Below, one piece after another: positions 6,869 through 14,080 of a stretch of 30,732 nt of DNA. The first letter of the stretch is position 1. The number at the start of each line of letters is the position of its first letter. Made by a program: the position numbers and the translations under genes. This stretch comes from a virus. The notes beneath the pieces are model-generated. The model did not search any database, had not been told where the DNA came from, and saw nothing but the letters and a program-made list of their open reading frames with translations. The stretch is from the IMG/VR virus record IMGVR_UViG_3300020052_000024, positions 1 to 30,732 of that record; one strand, written 5' to 3'.

Positions 6869-7930
6869 ATGTCTATAATGGATAAACTTAAAAAGAACTC
6901 AAAGATCAAGGAGACCTCGGTTCTCTCTGACTCAAAGTTCTTTTCTGAAAAAGATCAAACACCAACCGAGGTTCCGATGGTGAACGTTGCCCTGTCAGGT
7001 AATCCTGATGGTGGCCTTGCATCTGGTCTGACTGTCCTCGCTGGTCCATCAAAACATTTTAAGACTTCGTTCGCATTGCTTATGGCTGCAGCGTATCTTA
7101 AAAAGTATCCTGATGCAGTAATGCTGTTTTATGATTCTGAGTTTGGCTCACCGCAGGCATACTTTGAAACATTCGGTATTGATACGTCACGGGTACTACA
7201 CACGCCAATCACTGATGTTGAGAAACTGAAGTTTGATGTGGTTGGTCAACTTGAACAACTATCACGAGGCGATCGTGTGATCGTCGTTATTGATTCGGTT
7301 GGTAACCTTGCATCTAAGAAAGAACTAGAGGATGCAATCAACGAAAAGTCAGTCGCTGATATGTCTCGAGCAAAAGCACTAAAAGGTTTGTTCCGTATGG
7401 TTACACCATACCTTGCTATGAAGAACATTCCAATGCTTGCGGTCAACCATACTTATCAAGAGATTGGTTTATTTCCTAAGGCTATCGTTTCAGGTGGTAC
7501 GGGTATTTACTATTCAGCTGATAACATTTGGATTCTTGGCCGTCGTCAGAACAAGACAGGTACCGAGGTAACAGGATATGACTTTGTGATTAACGTGGAG
7601 AAATCACGATATGTTAAAGAAAAGTCAAAGATTCCTATTTCGGTTTCTTGGGACGGTGGCATCGAGCGGTATAGCGGTCTTATGGATGTTGCTGTTGCTG
7701 GCGGTTATGTTGTTAAGCCTTCTAATGGTTGGTATGCACATGTTGATCGATCTAATGGAACGTTTGAAGGAAAAAAATACCGAATGGCTGAATCCATGAC
7801 TGCAGACTTTTGGGATCCTATCTTTGAGAAAACTGACTTCAAAGAATTCCTAATTAAGTCTTATACGATTGGCCATAAATCAATGTTTGATAGTATTGCA
7901 CTGGAGATGGACGATGCAGCATCTGATTGA
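6869..7930 (+). CDS. uvsX: UvsX, RecA-like recombinase
   Basis: This is a strand-exchange ATPase for recombination-dependent replication and repair. The 353-residue protein has a phage-type Walker A (GPSKHFKTS, residues 59-67) very like T4 UvsX. The YDSEFG segment near residue 90 holds the catalytic Glu equivalent, and VIVVIDSVG is Walker B. An AVNHTYQEIG loop and a GGTGIYYSADNIW stretch correspond to the DNA-binding loops. Length fits UvsX (391 in T4, shorter in many relatives). AGGAG lies before the ATG. It opens the uvsX-40-41 order known from T4 and its stop lies inside the next gene. Confidence 0.96.
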   Translation: MSIMDKLKKNSKIKETSVLSDSKFFSEKDQTPTEVPMVNVALSGNPDGGLASGLTVLAGPSKHFKTSFALLMAAAYLKKYPDAVMLFYDSEFGSPQAYFETFGIDTSRVLHTPITDVEKLKFDVVGQLEQLSRGDRVIVVIDSVGNLASKKELEDAINEKSVADMSRAKALKGLFRMVTPYLAMKNIPMLAVNHTYQEIGLFPKAIVSGGTGIYYSADNIWILGRRQNKTGTEVTGYDFVINVEKSRYVKEKSKIPISVSWDGGIERYSGLMDVAVAGGYVVKPSNGWYAHVDRSNGTFEGKKYRMAESMTADFWDPIFEKTDFKEFLIKSYTIGHKSMFDSIALEMDDAASD

Positions 7931-8273
7931 TGAAATCTCAAAACTTCATTATAAGTATATCACAAATGAAGATGATCCCGACGCAACAGTTTGCGTCGGT
8001 TTAACTCAGCCTCCATACGAGGGTGTTGTTATTCAGTACGGCAATATGGATATAGTTGAAGATGAAGAAAGTGATGAGGCTCGACTTAGTTTTACGTATA
8101 AAGTAGTCGAGACTCCAATTGACGAAAGTCTATTTGATGATGCATTCAACGATTACCTAGGAGCGATCCTACATCATATCGTTGAGGATGCCGTAACTAG
8201 AGCTAACGAAACCGGAGAGCAGATAATTGGAACAAAAGATTCAAACGACGATACTACGGAATCTGATCAATAA
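7914..8273 (+). CDS. hypothetical acidic protein at the T4 gene 40 position
   Basis: This 119-residue acidic protein has no domain I can name. I chose the ATG at 7914, not the upstream in-frame 7869, because GGAG lies 7 bases before it and the shorter overlap (17 bases) with uvsX is typical here. It has a C-terminal low-complexity Asp/Glu/Thr tail. It occupies the position of T4 gene 40, a head-vertex assembly factor between uvsX and 41, but I see no clear sequence likeness. Its last 47 bases overlap the helicase start. Confidence 0.8.
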   Translation: MQHLIDEISKLHYKYITNEDDPDATVCVGLTQPPYEGVVIQYGNMDIVEDEESDEARLSFTYKVVETPIDESLFDDAFNDYLGAILHHIVEDAVTRANETGEQIIGTKDSNDDTTESDQ

Positions 8274-9618
8274 TGACGACTTCACTCGTAAGGTAATTCC
8301 GTTCATTCGGAAGGACTACTTCGAGTCGGATCATCGTCTAATATTTGATCAGGTTATTTCTTTCGTTGACAAGTACAACAAGTTACCAACACCGGAAGCT
8401 TTAGAGATTGAGCTTTCGTCATTGGACGTTAATGATGCATTACTTGTTGATGCGTCAACCGTACTTAATGGTATCCGCGCAACTAAAGACAATGAAGTGG
8501 ATACTGAATGGCTTGTTGACGAGACCGAAAGGTGGTGTCAGGATCGCGCAATACATCTTGCGATCATGGAATCTATAAATATAATTGAAGGCAAGCATAA
8601 TTCATTAAAGAAGGACGCATTACCAAAACTCTTATCAGATGCGCTTGGTGTAACATTTGACTCAAGCGTAGGTCACGATTATATCAACGATGCAGAAAAG
8701 CGATTTGATTTCTACCACACGGTTGAGGATCGTATCCCGTTTGATCTAGAGTACTTTAACTCCATCACCAAAGGTGGATTACCCCGCAAAACATTAAACA
8801 TCGCACTCGCTGGCACAGGCGTAGGTAAATCCCTATTCATGTGTCATGTTGCAGCTAACGCCTTAACACAAGGAAGAAACGTACTTTACATTACAATGGA
8901 AATGGCTGAGGAACGTATCGCAGAACGTATCGATGCTAACTTGATGAACTTGCCTATCGACCAATTAGAAACTTTGCCTAAGGAAATGTTTGACAACAAG
9001 ATCACGAAGATCGCACAGAAGAACATCGGCAAACTAATCATAAAGGAGTATCCTACTGGTGCTGCTCACACGGGACACTTTAGAGCCCTACTGAATGAAC
9101 TGAAGCTGAAGAAAAACTTCATGCCTGATATGATCTTTATTGATTATTTGAATATTTGTAGTAGTAGTCGGATGAAAGGCCTTGGCGGATCAATCAATAC
9201 CTACTCACTCATTAAGTCAATCGCAGAAGAAATCAGAGGACTCGCAGTCGAGTTCAATGTACCAATTATCTCAGCGACTCAGACAACTAGAAGCGGATTT
9301 GGAAACAGCGACGTTGGGCTGGAAGACACGTCTGAATCATTTGGACTACCTGCTACAGCTGACTTCATGTTTGCGCTCGTCTCAACCGAAGAACTCGAAA
9401 AGCTTGGACAGATAATGGTCAAGCAGTTAAAGAATCGCTACAACGATCCTACTGCAAACAAACGATTTGTTATTGGGGTCGATAGATCTCGTATGAAATT
9501 ATATGATGTAGAAGAAGACGCTCAAACACTCATGGACGATGGCCCTGCCTTTGATAAGTCAACGAGTGGTGAGAGGGTCAACAGTGAGAAGAGAAACTTT
9601 AATGATTTTAAGGTATAA
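8227..9618 (+). CDS. 41: replicative DNA helicase (T4 gp41, DnaB-like)
   Basis: This is the hexameric 5'-3' helicase of the phage replisome. It has 463 residues. The N-terminal helical domain resembles gp41 (DYFESDHRLIFDQ). Walker A is AGTGVGKS at about 196-203, followed by NVLYITMEMAEERIAERIDAN, which closely follows T4. It also has a LLNELKLKKNF block, Walker B MIFIDYLNICSSS, and the downstream SATQTTRSG and GLPATADFM segments. The start codon is TTG at 8227 with GGAG 9 bases upstream. Alignment to T4 gp41 begins right there, and no in-frame ATG or GTG fits. It overlaps the previous gene by 47 bases, with the start inside the acidic tail. Confidence 0.95.
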   Translation: MEQKIQTTILRNLINNDDFTRKVIPFIRKDYFESDHRLIFDQVISFVDKYNKLPTPEALEIELSSLDVNDALLVDASTVLNGIRATKDNEVDTEWLVDETERWCQDRAIHLAIMESINIIEGKHNSLKKDALPKLLSDALGVTFDSSVGHDYINDAEKRFDFYHTVEDRIPFDLEYFNSITKGGLPRKTLNIALAGTGVGKSLFMCHVAANALTQGRNVLYITMEMAEERIAERIDANLMNLPIDQLETLPKEMFDNKITKIAQKNIGKLIIKEYPTGAAHTGHFRALLNELKLKKNFMPDMIFIDYLNICSSSRMKGLGGSINTYSLIKSIAEEIRGLAVEFNVPIISATQTTRSGFGNSDVGLEDTSESFGLPATADFMFALVSTEELEKLGQIMVKQLKNRYNDPTANKRFVIGVDRSRMKLYDVEEDAQTLMDDGPAFDKSTSGERVNSEKRNFNDFKV

Positions 9619-10123
9619 CGATAGCTATCCTATAATGGAAGGCGCAGGTCAGCGGGCAATCGCTGATATGATTGAAAACATTTTCGTTGAGGATATCGTA
9701 GATCAGGGTGGGGTTAAACCACAGTCAGTCAGAACCATTGAGGATGTATCACTTGATGGTGTCCTTATAGATATTAAAACGAAGGACGTTGATCGTAGTT
9801 TCTCTATGCCTAATCTTATTTCGATTGATAGGCTACGAAAAAATTTTGATAGAACCATACGATACGTGTTTATTGATTACAGCGTTAATGATAACGAAGT
9901 AAGCATCGTTGGTGTTACCACCAAGGACATACATGAGATTCCTTGGGATTGTCTAGCGATCCAAAACCTTGGATTAGGACAATTGCAGTTAGCAAAAGAT
10001 ATTGGCTCTGCGGTATATAACGGAACGAAAGAAGAATGGTTTGATCAGCTTAAGGCTGAATCATACTCGTTTTATGAAAAGCAAATCGCTAAGTTTGAAA
10101 AAAAGAAGAAGGAATTATTATGA
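9602..10123 (+). CDS. possible PD-(D/E)XK nuclease
   Basis: This 173-residue protein has a classic-looking strand, LDGVLIDIKTKD, with Asp52, Asp57 and Lys59 (D-x4-D-I-K). A conserved helix with Glu13 sits before it and a VFIDYSV strand after it. This is the arrangement of restriction-endonuclease-fold enzymes. I do not recognise the family. The start was chosen at 9602 (weak GAGA upstream, overlap of 17 bases with the helicase gene). The upstream ATG at 9539 would give a 79-base overlap and has no ribosome site. The Lys-rich tail could bind DNA. Possible roles are host-DNA degradation or recombination. Confidence 0.72.
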   Translation: MILRYNDSYPIMEGAGQRAIADMIENIFVEDIVDQGGVKPQSVRTIEDVSLDGVLIDIKTKDVDRSFSMPNLISIDRLRKNFDRTIRYVFIDYSVNDNEVSIVGVTTKDIHEIPWDCLAIQNLGLGQLQLAKDIGSAVYNGTKEEWFDQLKAESYSFYEKQIAKFEKKKKELL

Positions 10124-10131
10124 GCGAACAG
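10112..10131 (+). repeat. direct repeat, left copy
   Basis: The 20-base stretch GAATTATTATGAGCGAACAG recurs at 10497-10516 with one mismatch (C to T). It includes a start codon and the first four codons of a Met-Ser-Glu-Gln peptide. The two copies flank the gene at 10160-10498. Confidence 0.9.
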
Positions 10132-10170
10132 GCACCTGGCATATTTGGAGAGTGGGACAGTGGATTATAA
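10120..10170 (+). CDS. 16-codon ORF, possible gene remnant or leader peptide
   Basis: The ATG at 10120 has AAGGAA upstream and reads 16 codons to a TAA at 10168. It begins Met-Ser-Glu-Gln like the gene at 10505 and lies in the repeated segment. It may be the stump of a duplicated gene. It may also be a short coupling peptide, since its stop lies inside the start region of the next gene (10160). Expression is not shown. Confidence 0.35.
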   Translation: MSEQAPGIFGEWDSGL

Positions 10171-10498
10171 TCCAGACAGTTGGGTAGTATTAAAGATTAA
10201 AGAAGGTAAAGGTACATTCCCTTTTTACAAAGTTCTAGCAGGTTGGAGCGGTGGTTATCTTGATGGTGACTCTTGGCGTATGAACAGCGGTATCACGGGT
10301 GTAGAGAAACAGTCATATCTGTATGGATTCTACGGTAGTTCTGGTTCTGTGTATTGGTGTCATAAAGGAGGTTATCGCTTGACAATGTCGCTCGCTGGAG
10401 TGTATAATCAACTCAAAGAGAACGAAGCCTTTGAAGGTCAGATTACGCTGATGCCTGAAGATACTAATTGGATGGAGATTGAGTGGTGGGAAGAATGA
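10160..10498 (+). CDS. conserved phage protein of unknown function
   Basis: This 112-residue protein starts at GTG 10160, with GGAG 9 bases upstream. A TTG at 10145 is the alternative, but the GTG start gives the N-terminus MDYNPDSWVVLKI, which I recall from small proteins of T4-like phages. It is rich in Trp, Tyr and Gly (AGWSGGYLDGDSW, GFYGSSGSVYWCHKGGY) and has no obvious membrane segment. The beta-rich composition suggests a small barrel or sandwich fold. It is flanked by the direct repeats described separately, so it may be an inserted cassette. No function can be assigned. Confidence 0.82.
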   Translation: MDYNPDSWVVLKIKEGKGTFPFYKVLAGWSGGYLDGDSWRMNSGITGVEKQSYLYGFYGSSGSVYWCHKGGYRLTMSLAGVYNQLKENEAFEGQITLMPEDTNWMEIEWWEE

Positions 10499-10516
10499 AT
10501 TATTATGAGTGAACAG
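10497..10516 (+). repeat. direct repeat, right copy
   Basis: This is the partner of 10112-10131, matching 19 of 20 bases. It spans the start of the 53-codon gene at 10505. Confidence 0.9.
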
Positions 10517-10666
10517 CAAAACTATTGTACGACGAAAGGCCTGCTTCCTGCATTCCTTATCATCGTATTCGTAATCGTGGGGATCCCACTATTGATGGTG
10601 GATAACGCTCGGTACTGTAAGCAATCGATTATTGTACCTTGTTATCCGTGGACGGTGCCAGAATAA
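10505..10666 (+). CDS. small membrane protein
   Basis: This 53-residue protein has a single strongly hydrophobic segment at about residues 13-33 (LLPAFLIIVFVIVGIPLLMV). Its C-terminal part contains two Cys residues, besides one near the N-terminus. Its ATG follows the previous stop by a few bases. The stop overlaps the start of the next small ORF (TAATG). Function is unknown. An Lys or Cys-rich exterior tail is compatible with an inner-membrane protein that acts on the host envelope. Confidence 0.7.
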   Translation: MSEQQNYCTTKGLLPAFLIIVFVIVGIPLLMVDNARYCKQSIIVPCYPWTVPE

Positions 10667-10752
10667 TGGCCGAAGCAATGACAGCAGCAATGATTCTTGC
10701 TATTATCATCTTAGGCGCCGTATGGATCGTAGTATCGGAGATGAATAAATGA
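10666..10752 (+). CDS. 28-residue membrane peptide
   Basis: The ATG overlaps the upstream stop codon by one base and the stop overlaps the next ATG, so it is embedded in a tightly coupled run. It has one predicted transmembrane helix (MILAIIILGAVWIVV) and short polar ends. Phages often encode such peptides, but expression here is inferred from the coupling pattern only. Confidence 0.6.
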   Translation: MAEAMTAAMILAIIILGAVWIVVSEMNK

Positions 10753-10919
10753 ATGCGGAAACTAAAACGTGGCAATGCAAAATAATCACAGACTCTAGCG
10801 GTGAAGCAATGGTAGAGTTTAGCGATGAAATAATGGAACACCTTGAGCTCAAGGACGGTGATACAATTGAGTGGATTGATAATAAGGACGGAACATGGTC
10901 GATACAAAAGAAGAAGTAA
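10749..10919 (+). CDS. small protein resembling the AbrB/SpoVT fold
   Basis: This 56-residue protein reads ELKDGDTIEW then DGTWSIQKK at the C-terminus. That resembles the swapped-hairpin AbrB-type DNA-binding fold seen in antitoxins and regulators (a Gly-Asp-x-Ile turn followed by short strands). ATGA overlap with the previous gene supports coupling. It could be a transcriptional regulator or simply a small beta protein. The match is by pattern only. Confidence 0.65.
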   Translation: MNAETKTWQCKIITDSSGEAMVEFSDEIMEHLELKDGDTIEWIDNKDGTWSIQKKK

Positions 10920-11176
10920 GGTACACGTTTAAGAATCGCTACGGTGACACTATGTCTATCGTAGAAATAGATAAATCAACCCTTTTATGGAGAGGATCCC
11001 ATAACCACGAAAGGATCTCGTGTAACGAGGCTGGGACGATCACAATGGTCGACCCGTCAGGAGGGCCATATATTTGTGAAGGGCAAGACATCGGTTTGGA
11101 CTATCCCCCTTGGAAAGGCCGAATCGTTGACCACTTTCAGCATCATGAAGAAGGATACTTAATTTTATGCAGGTAA
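10895..11176 (+). CDS. hypothetical protein
   Basis: This 93-residue soluble protein has no motif that I can assign. AAGGA lies before the ATG. It contains a hydrophilic beta-rich sequence with a VDPSGGPYICEGQD segment and a His-rich C-terminal stretch (DHFQHHEE). It overlaps its upstream neighbour by 25 bases and thyX by 10, which supports its being translated. Confidence 0.75.
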   Translation: MVDTKEEVRYTFKNRYGDTMSIVEIDKSTLLWRGSHNHERISCNEAGTITMVDPSGGPYICEGQDIGLDYPPWKGRIVDHFQHHEEGYLILCR

Positions 11177-11865
11177 GACTAATCGGTTATACTCAACCCG
11201 TAGCGGATGCGATCATTGGAATAGATGATGTTCAGGATTTGATCGCGTACTGCGCCAGAGTCTCTAACCCAGATAATCAGCTGAATCAGAAAACAGCGAA
11301 AAAGCTGTTGAACTATTTGGCCAAACATAAGCATTGGTCTCCCTTTGAGATGGCGTCAGCAACGATGGAGATCGAAACGACTCGTGACATCGCACGTCAG
11401 ATCTTGCGACACCGTTCCTTTTCGTTTCAAGAGTTTAGTCAGCGATACGCGGATCCTACCCAGGATCTTAGTTTTGTAAAACGAGAAGCAAGATTACAGG
11501 ATCCTAAGAACCGACAGAACTCGGTAGACATCGAAAGCGATCCTTCCCTTGTGGATAACGTAAAGAATCAGGAACTGATCGCGGAGTGGGGTCGCCGACA
11601 AAGCGGTATCATTGAACTGGCAAAGAAACACTATCGTTGGGCTGTAGAGAATAACATCGCAAAGGAACAGGCTCGTGCGGTACTACCTGAAGGCCTAACA
11701 GTTTCTAGGATGTATATGAATGGAACCATACGGTCTTGGATCCACTTCATTGAACTGCGATCAGGAAACGGAACACAAAAGGAGCACATGGAGGTCGCTA
11801 AGGCTTGCGCAAAAGCAATCGTAGAAATCTTCCCATTGGCCAATGAATACATTTCTTCTAAATAA
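11167..11865 (+). CDS. thyX: ThyX, flavin-dependent thymidylate synthase
   Basis: This enzyme makes dTMP from dUMP using methylene-tetrahydrofolate, FAD and NADPH. The 232-residue protein carries the ThyX signature RHRSFSFQEFSQRY at 81-94. It also has an N-terminal CARVSNP segment and a C-terminal RSWIHFIELRS helix with the dUMP-binding Arg region. AAGGA lies upstream of the ATG. With dCMP deaminase it completes a phage route to thymidylate, which in T4 is done by the unrelated ThyA-type Td enzyme. It sits far from the other nucleotide genes and overlaps its neighbours on both sides. Confidence 0.96.
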   Translation: MQVRLIGYTQPVADAIIGIDDVQDLIAYCARVSNPDNQLNQKTAKKLLNYLAKHKHWSPFEMASATMEIETTRDIARQILRHRSFSFQEFSQRYADPTQDLSFVKREARLQDPKNRQNSVDIESDPSLVDNVKNQELIAEWGRRQSGIIELAKKHYRWAVENNIAKEQARAVLPEGLTVSRMYMNGTIRSWIHFIELRSGNGTQKEHMEVAKACAKAIVEIFPLANEYISSK

Positions 11866-12613
11866 TACTAAGAATTACCACAAAGGCTGTGAAGTCGTTG
11901 CCGAGTATCTTATAAATAAATACGGCGTATCTGATTGGAGATACACTCGAGATCAACTTGAGGATATCGACTTCAGTAAGTATGACCGCGTCGTCCTAAA
12001 CGGCGAAGGTACGCTTCATCACAATACTCGTTCAGCTCGAAGACAACTAACAGCCCTGAGGTTAGCCCAGTATGCAGGATGCGAAACTCATCTTGTCAAT
12101 ACTGTGTGGCAAGAGATGCCTAACACTTGGGATGACGTACTCGCCAACTGTAAATCCGTTCAAGTAAGAGAGGTACTATCACAATATGAAATGTCGTCTA
12201 AACATGGAAGACTACCTACAGTTGCTCCTGACTGTAGCTACCTTCATAACGATGTGGCTGTCCGTGAGTTCGCTCACGTAGCAGTCTACGAAGGCCAATA
12301 TATGAAGGCCAATCCATACGGGGTTCAAGGCGGCTATCCTCGTATCGATATATTTAGTCAAACGTGGGAAGAGATCGTTAACCGTTTACGTAACTGCGAT
12401 TTACTTATCACTGGTAGACATCATGAGATGTATGCCGCCTGTGTAGCAGAGTGTAGATTTCTTGTGACTCCTGGTAACACCTGGAAGAACCAAGGATTGT
12501 TGAAATCAGCTGGTGTGGATATACCGTTCGACGTAGATGGAGCCCTTTCGGGCAAATACGACGATCAGTATAACCGTTTGTGGGATTATTTAAGGTCCTT
12601 TAGAACTAAATAA
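11843..12613 (+). CDS. polysaccharide pyruvyl transferase-family protein
   Basis: This 256-residue protein resembles the CsaB/WcaK family. An N-terminal His-x-Gly-Cys segment sits at residues 13-16, and LNGEGTLHH runs from residue 52 to 60. A late TGRHHEMYAACVAECRFL block follows at about 191-208, and a GNTWKNQGL segment is near the end. Family members add pyruvate ketals to sugars or act as glycosyltransferase-like enzymes with a GT-B-like fold. The start ATG at 11843 overlaps thyX by 23 bases; no strong ribosome site is visible. It may decorate the DNA-linked sugar made by the 2480-5559 genes, or change a host surface glycan. The gene ends just before a strong terminator. Confidence 0.87.
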   Translation: MNTFLLNNTKNYHKGCEVVAEYLINKYGVSDWRYTRDQLEDIDFSKYDRVVLNGEGTLHHNTRSARRQLTALRLAQYAGCETHLVNTVWQEMPNTWDDVLANCKSVQVREVLSQYEMSSKHGRLPTVAPDCSYLHNDVAVREFAHVAVYEGQYMKANPYGVQGGYPRIDIFSQTWEEIVNRLRNCDLLITGRHHEMYAACVAECRFLVTPGNTWKNQGLLKSAGVDIPFDVDGALSGKYDDQYNRLWDYLRSFRTK

Positions 12614-12635
12614 TCTAAAAAAAATTCATTTTTTT

Positions 12636-12700
12636 AGCCAATAAAATCAATAGGTTACGGAGGATCACCTCTAAGCCATTGATTCTATTGGCTTTTTTTT
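12636..12700 (+). terminator. rho-independent terminator with unusually long stem
   Basis: AGCCAATAAAATCAAT at 12636-12651 pairs with ATTGATTCTATTGGCT at 12678-12693 (16 bases, one mismatch), followed by eight T. The 26-base loop can fold again through GGAGG and CCTCT. It closes the operon that ends with the pyruvyl transferase gene. The 179-base gap to the next gene holds this and promoter P4. Confidence 0.9.
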
Positions 12701-12734
12701 ATGAAAAAAAAATGAAAAAATATGCATTTTTCTA

Positions 12735-12763
12735 TTTACATCCGCTAAAACATAGTGTATAAT
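12735..12763 (+). promoter_or_regulatory. sigma70-type early promoter P4
   Basis: TTTACA at 12735-12740 and TATAAT at 12758-12763 have a 17-base spacer. As for P1 and P5, an A-rich block with ATGCATT lies upstream and ATCAAATGGAAGG follows downstream, containing the ribosome site for the gene at 12793. Confidence 0.88.
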
Positions 12764-12792
12764 GGTACTATCAAATGGAAGGAAACTATGTT

Positions 12793-13131
12793 ATGATTAA
12801 GATTTACCAAATTCAACTGACCGAAGATCAAGTCAACCTTATCAATGAAACTGGCGACCACAACTCGGTTCCAGCTCAAAAGGCTAAGCTTGATGCTTCT
12901 ATCCTTGGCAAGTTCGCTGCCGAAAACTTCAAGTTCTACACTGAGGCATATCATGTCTACAGCGACGATCTTGAGGAAGCCTTCGAGGCAACCAATCTTT
13001 GGAACAAGCAAGAGATCGTGGACGTAATCGGAGATCGTGGTTACAGTTCATCAACTGGCGATATCTTTGAGAAGAACGGTGAGTTCTTCCTTTGCGCCAA
13101 CTTCGGATTCAATCAAGTGGAGGTAGCATAA
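12793..13131 (+). CDS. small hypothetical early protein
   Basis: This 112-residue soluble protein is expressed first from P4. I chose ATG 12793 because the upstream in-frame ATG (12775) is the conserved leader ATGGAAGG that supplies the ribosome site. The other ATG at 12788 is out of frame. The sequence is acidic with many Asn and Phe, and no domain is recognised. I recall similar small proteins in T4-like phages. It is coupled to the next gene by TAATG. Confidence 0.82.
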   Translation: MIKIYQIQLTEDQVNLINETGDHNSVPAQKAKLDASILGKFAAENFKFYTEAYHVYSDDLEEAFEATNLWNKQEIVDVIGDRGYSSSTGDIFEKNGEFFLCANFGFNQVEVA

Positions 13132-13466
13132 TGTACGTAGTATCAACTCAGCACGTCGAGAACTATGGCGCTCATTGTGAGGACGGTAAGTTCTCTTCTG
13201 GTAACTCTTATTGGAAGTTCAAGGGTGGACAGGACTACATCGTAAAGGATGTGGATCGTCCTGCCGATGCTATGGCCTTCGTCATGGCTGCGTTCTCCAT
13301 GAACTCTATTATGTTCAAGGAGTTCCCAACCGAGGTTAAGACCTTTGAGGAGTGGAACGCTGATCTTCCTGACGACCAGGAGTATCGTAAGTTCCTTCGT
13401 GAGCAGGTACTTGTTGTATCTCCTCTTACTGGCAACGATTTCAAAAAGGGGTGGCTCAATGTTTAA
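13131..13466 (+). CDS. small hypothetical protein
   Basis: This 111-residue protein has a HVENYGAHCEDGKF N-terminal segment and a Trp/Phe-rich body, with GGAGG ahead of the ATG. The ATG overlaps the upstream TAA. No catalytic motif is visible. It is probably an early host-takeover or accessory protein, inferred from position only. Confidence 0.82.
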   Translation: MYVVSTQHVENYGAHCEDGKFSSGNSYWKFKGGQDYIVKDVDRPADAMAFVMAAFSMNSIMFKEFPTEVKTFEEWNADLPDDQEYRKFLREQVLVVSPLTGNDFKKGWLNV

Positions 13467-13662
13467 GAACCTATGTTACTCTATAGTCTTCTTTGGATTA
13501 ATTGGTGTCGGAGTGTATGCCGGCAATGAGGCTCTTAAGATGCCGGATGTAAAGTTTAGTTACTCTACTGGAGCGTGTGTTGAAGTCGTCAACTACGATT
13601 CAGACCACAACTACACTTGTGAAGACTATCCGACTAAATTCAACCACGTATGGGTAGAATAA
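13459..13662 (+). CDS. small protein with N-terminal membrane segment or signal peptide
   Basis: This 67-residue protein has a hydrophobic stretch at residues 7-20 (SIVFFGLIGVGVYA). The rest is polar with two Cys residues that could form a disulphide outside the membrane. It overlaps the previous gene by 8 bases. The ATG at 13459 was chosen over the longer in-frame start because it follows AAAAGGGG and because the upstream part would be a shadow of the preceding gene. Confidence 0.78.
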   Translation: MFKNLCYSIVFFGLIGVGVYAGNEALKMPDVKFSYSTGACVEVVNYDSDHNYTCEDYPTKFNHVWVE

Positions 13663-13877
13663 TGAAGTTAGCTTATTGTGATTACATAGCTGATCGTATC
13701 AGACATTTCTTAAACTACGATCTCAAAGAGAATCGTCTTTACACTATTATCAGCGAGGTTGGTAGGGTTGAGATGGATCTGCATCCAACTGAAGGTTACT
13801 TTCAATCCACCAAAAAAGTCATTGAGGTAACTGACATAAATAGTAAAAGGTATAGGATTACCGTAGAGGAGATTTAA
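13662..13877 (+). CDS. small hypothetical protein
   Basis: This is a 71-residue basic-to-neutral soluble protein. It starts at the ATG that overlaps the previous TAA; an alternative ATG lies 12 bases upstream. No recognisable motif. Its length and coupling (TAATG at both ends) support it as a real gene. Confidence 0.72.
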   Translation: MKLAYCDYIADRIRHFLNYDLKENRLYTIISEVGRVEMDLHPTEGYFQSTKKVIEVTDINSKRYRITVEEI

Positions 13878-14077
13878 TGTTTTTAGAGTATTGGATGATA
13901 GCAGTACTTGCAGCTATGTTTGCGGCAGGTATGTGGGACATGAATCTTAAAGGATTCAAGGAAGGCGTAGCGGCTGGAGCAGAAGGTGCTTTGGCCATGT
14001 TGGAGAAGGAAGGAATCATTGATGTTAGTATCGATGGAGAAATTTCTTCGTCAAAATGTGAAAAAAATTCATTTTAG
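13877..14077 (+). CDS. small membrane-anchored protein
   Basis: This 66-residue protein has a hydrophobic N-terminal helix (about residues 5-20, WMIAVLAAMFAAGMW). It continues with an Ala/Glu-rich stretch and a polar tail. GGAG lies before the ATG. It is the last gene before P5; no terminator is seen between them, so readthrough is likely. Function unknown. Confidence 0.78.
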   Translation: MFLEYWMIAVLAAMFAAGMWDMNLKGFKEGVAAGAEGALAMLEKEGIIDVSIDGEISSSKCEKNSF

Positions 14078-14080
14078 CTA

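Noticed and set aside
7869-7913. Upstream in-frame start for the gene-40-position protein
   Set aside because: The extra residues are a shadow of uvsX, and GGAG favours the ATG at 7914.
8574-8581. TATAAATA inside the helicase gene
   Set aside because: It lies deep in an early gene with no late gene close downstream. One or two chance copies are expected in DNA of this composition.
9539-9601. Upstream ATG for the nuclease-like gene
   Set aside because: No ribosome site and a long overlap with the helicase gene; the ATG at 9602 fits better.
11911-11918. TATAAATA inside the pyruvyl transferase gene
   Set aside because: It would lead only into a terminator after this same gene. Probably chance.
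13835-13842. CATAAATA as a late promoter variant
   Set aside because: One mismatch, inside a small early gene, with no late gene following.
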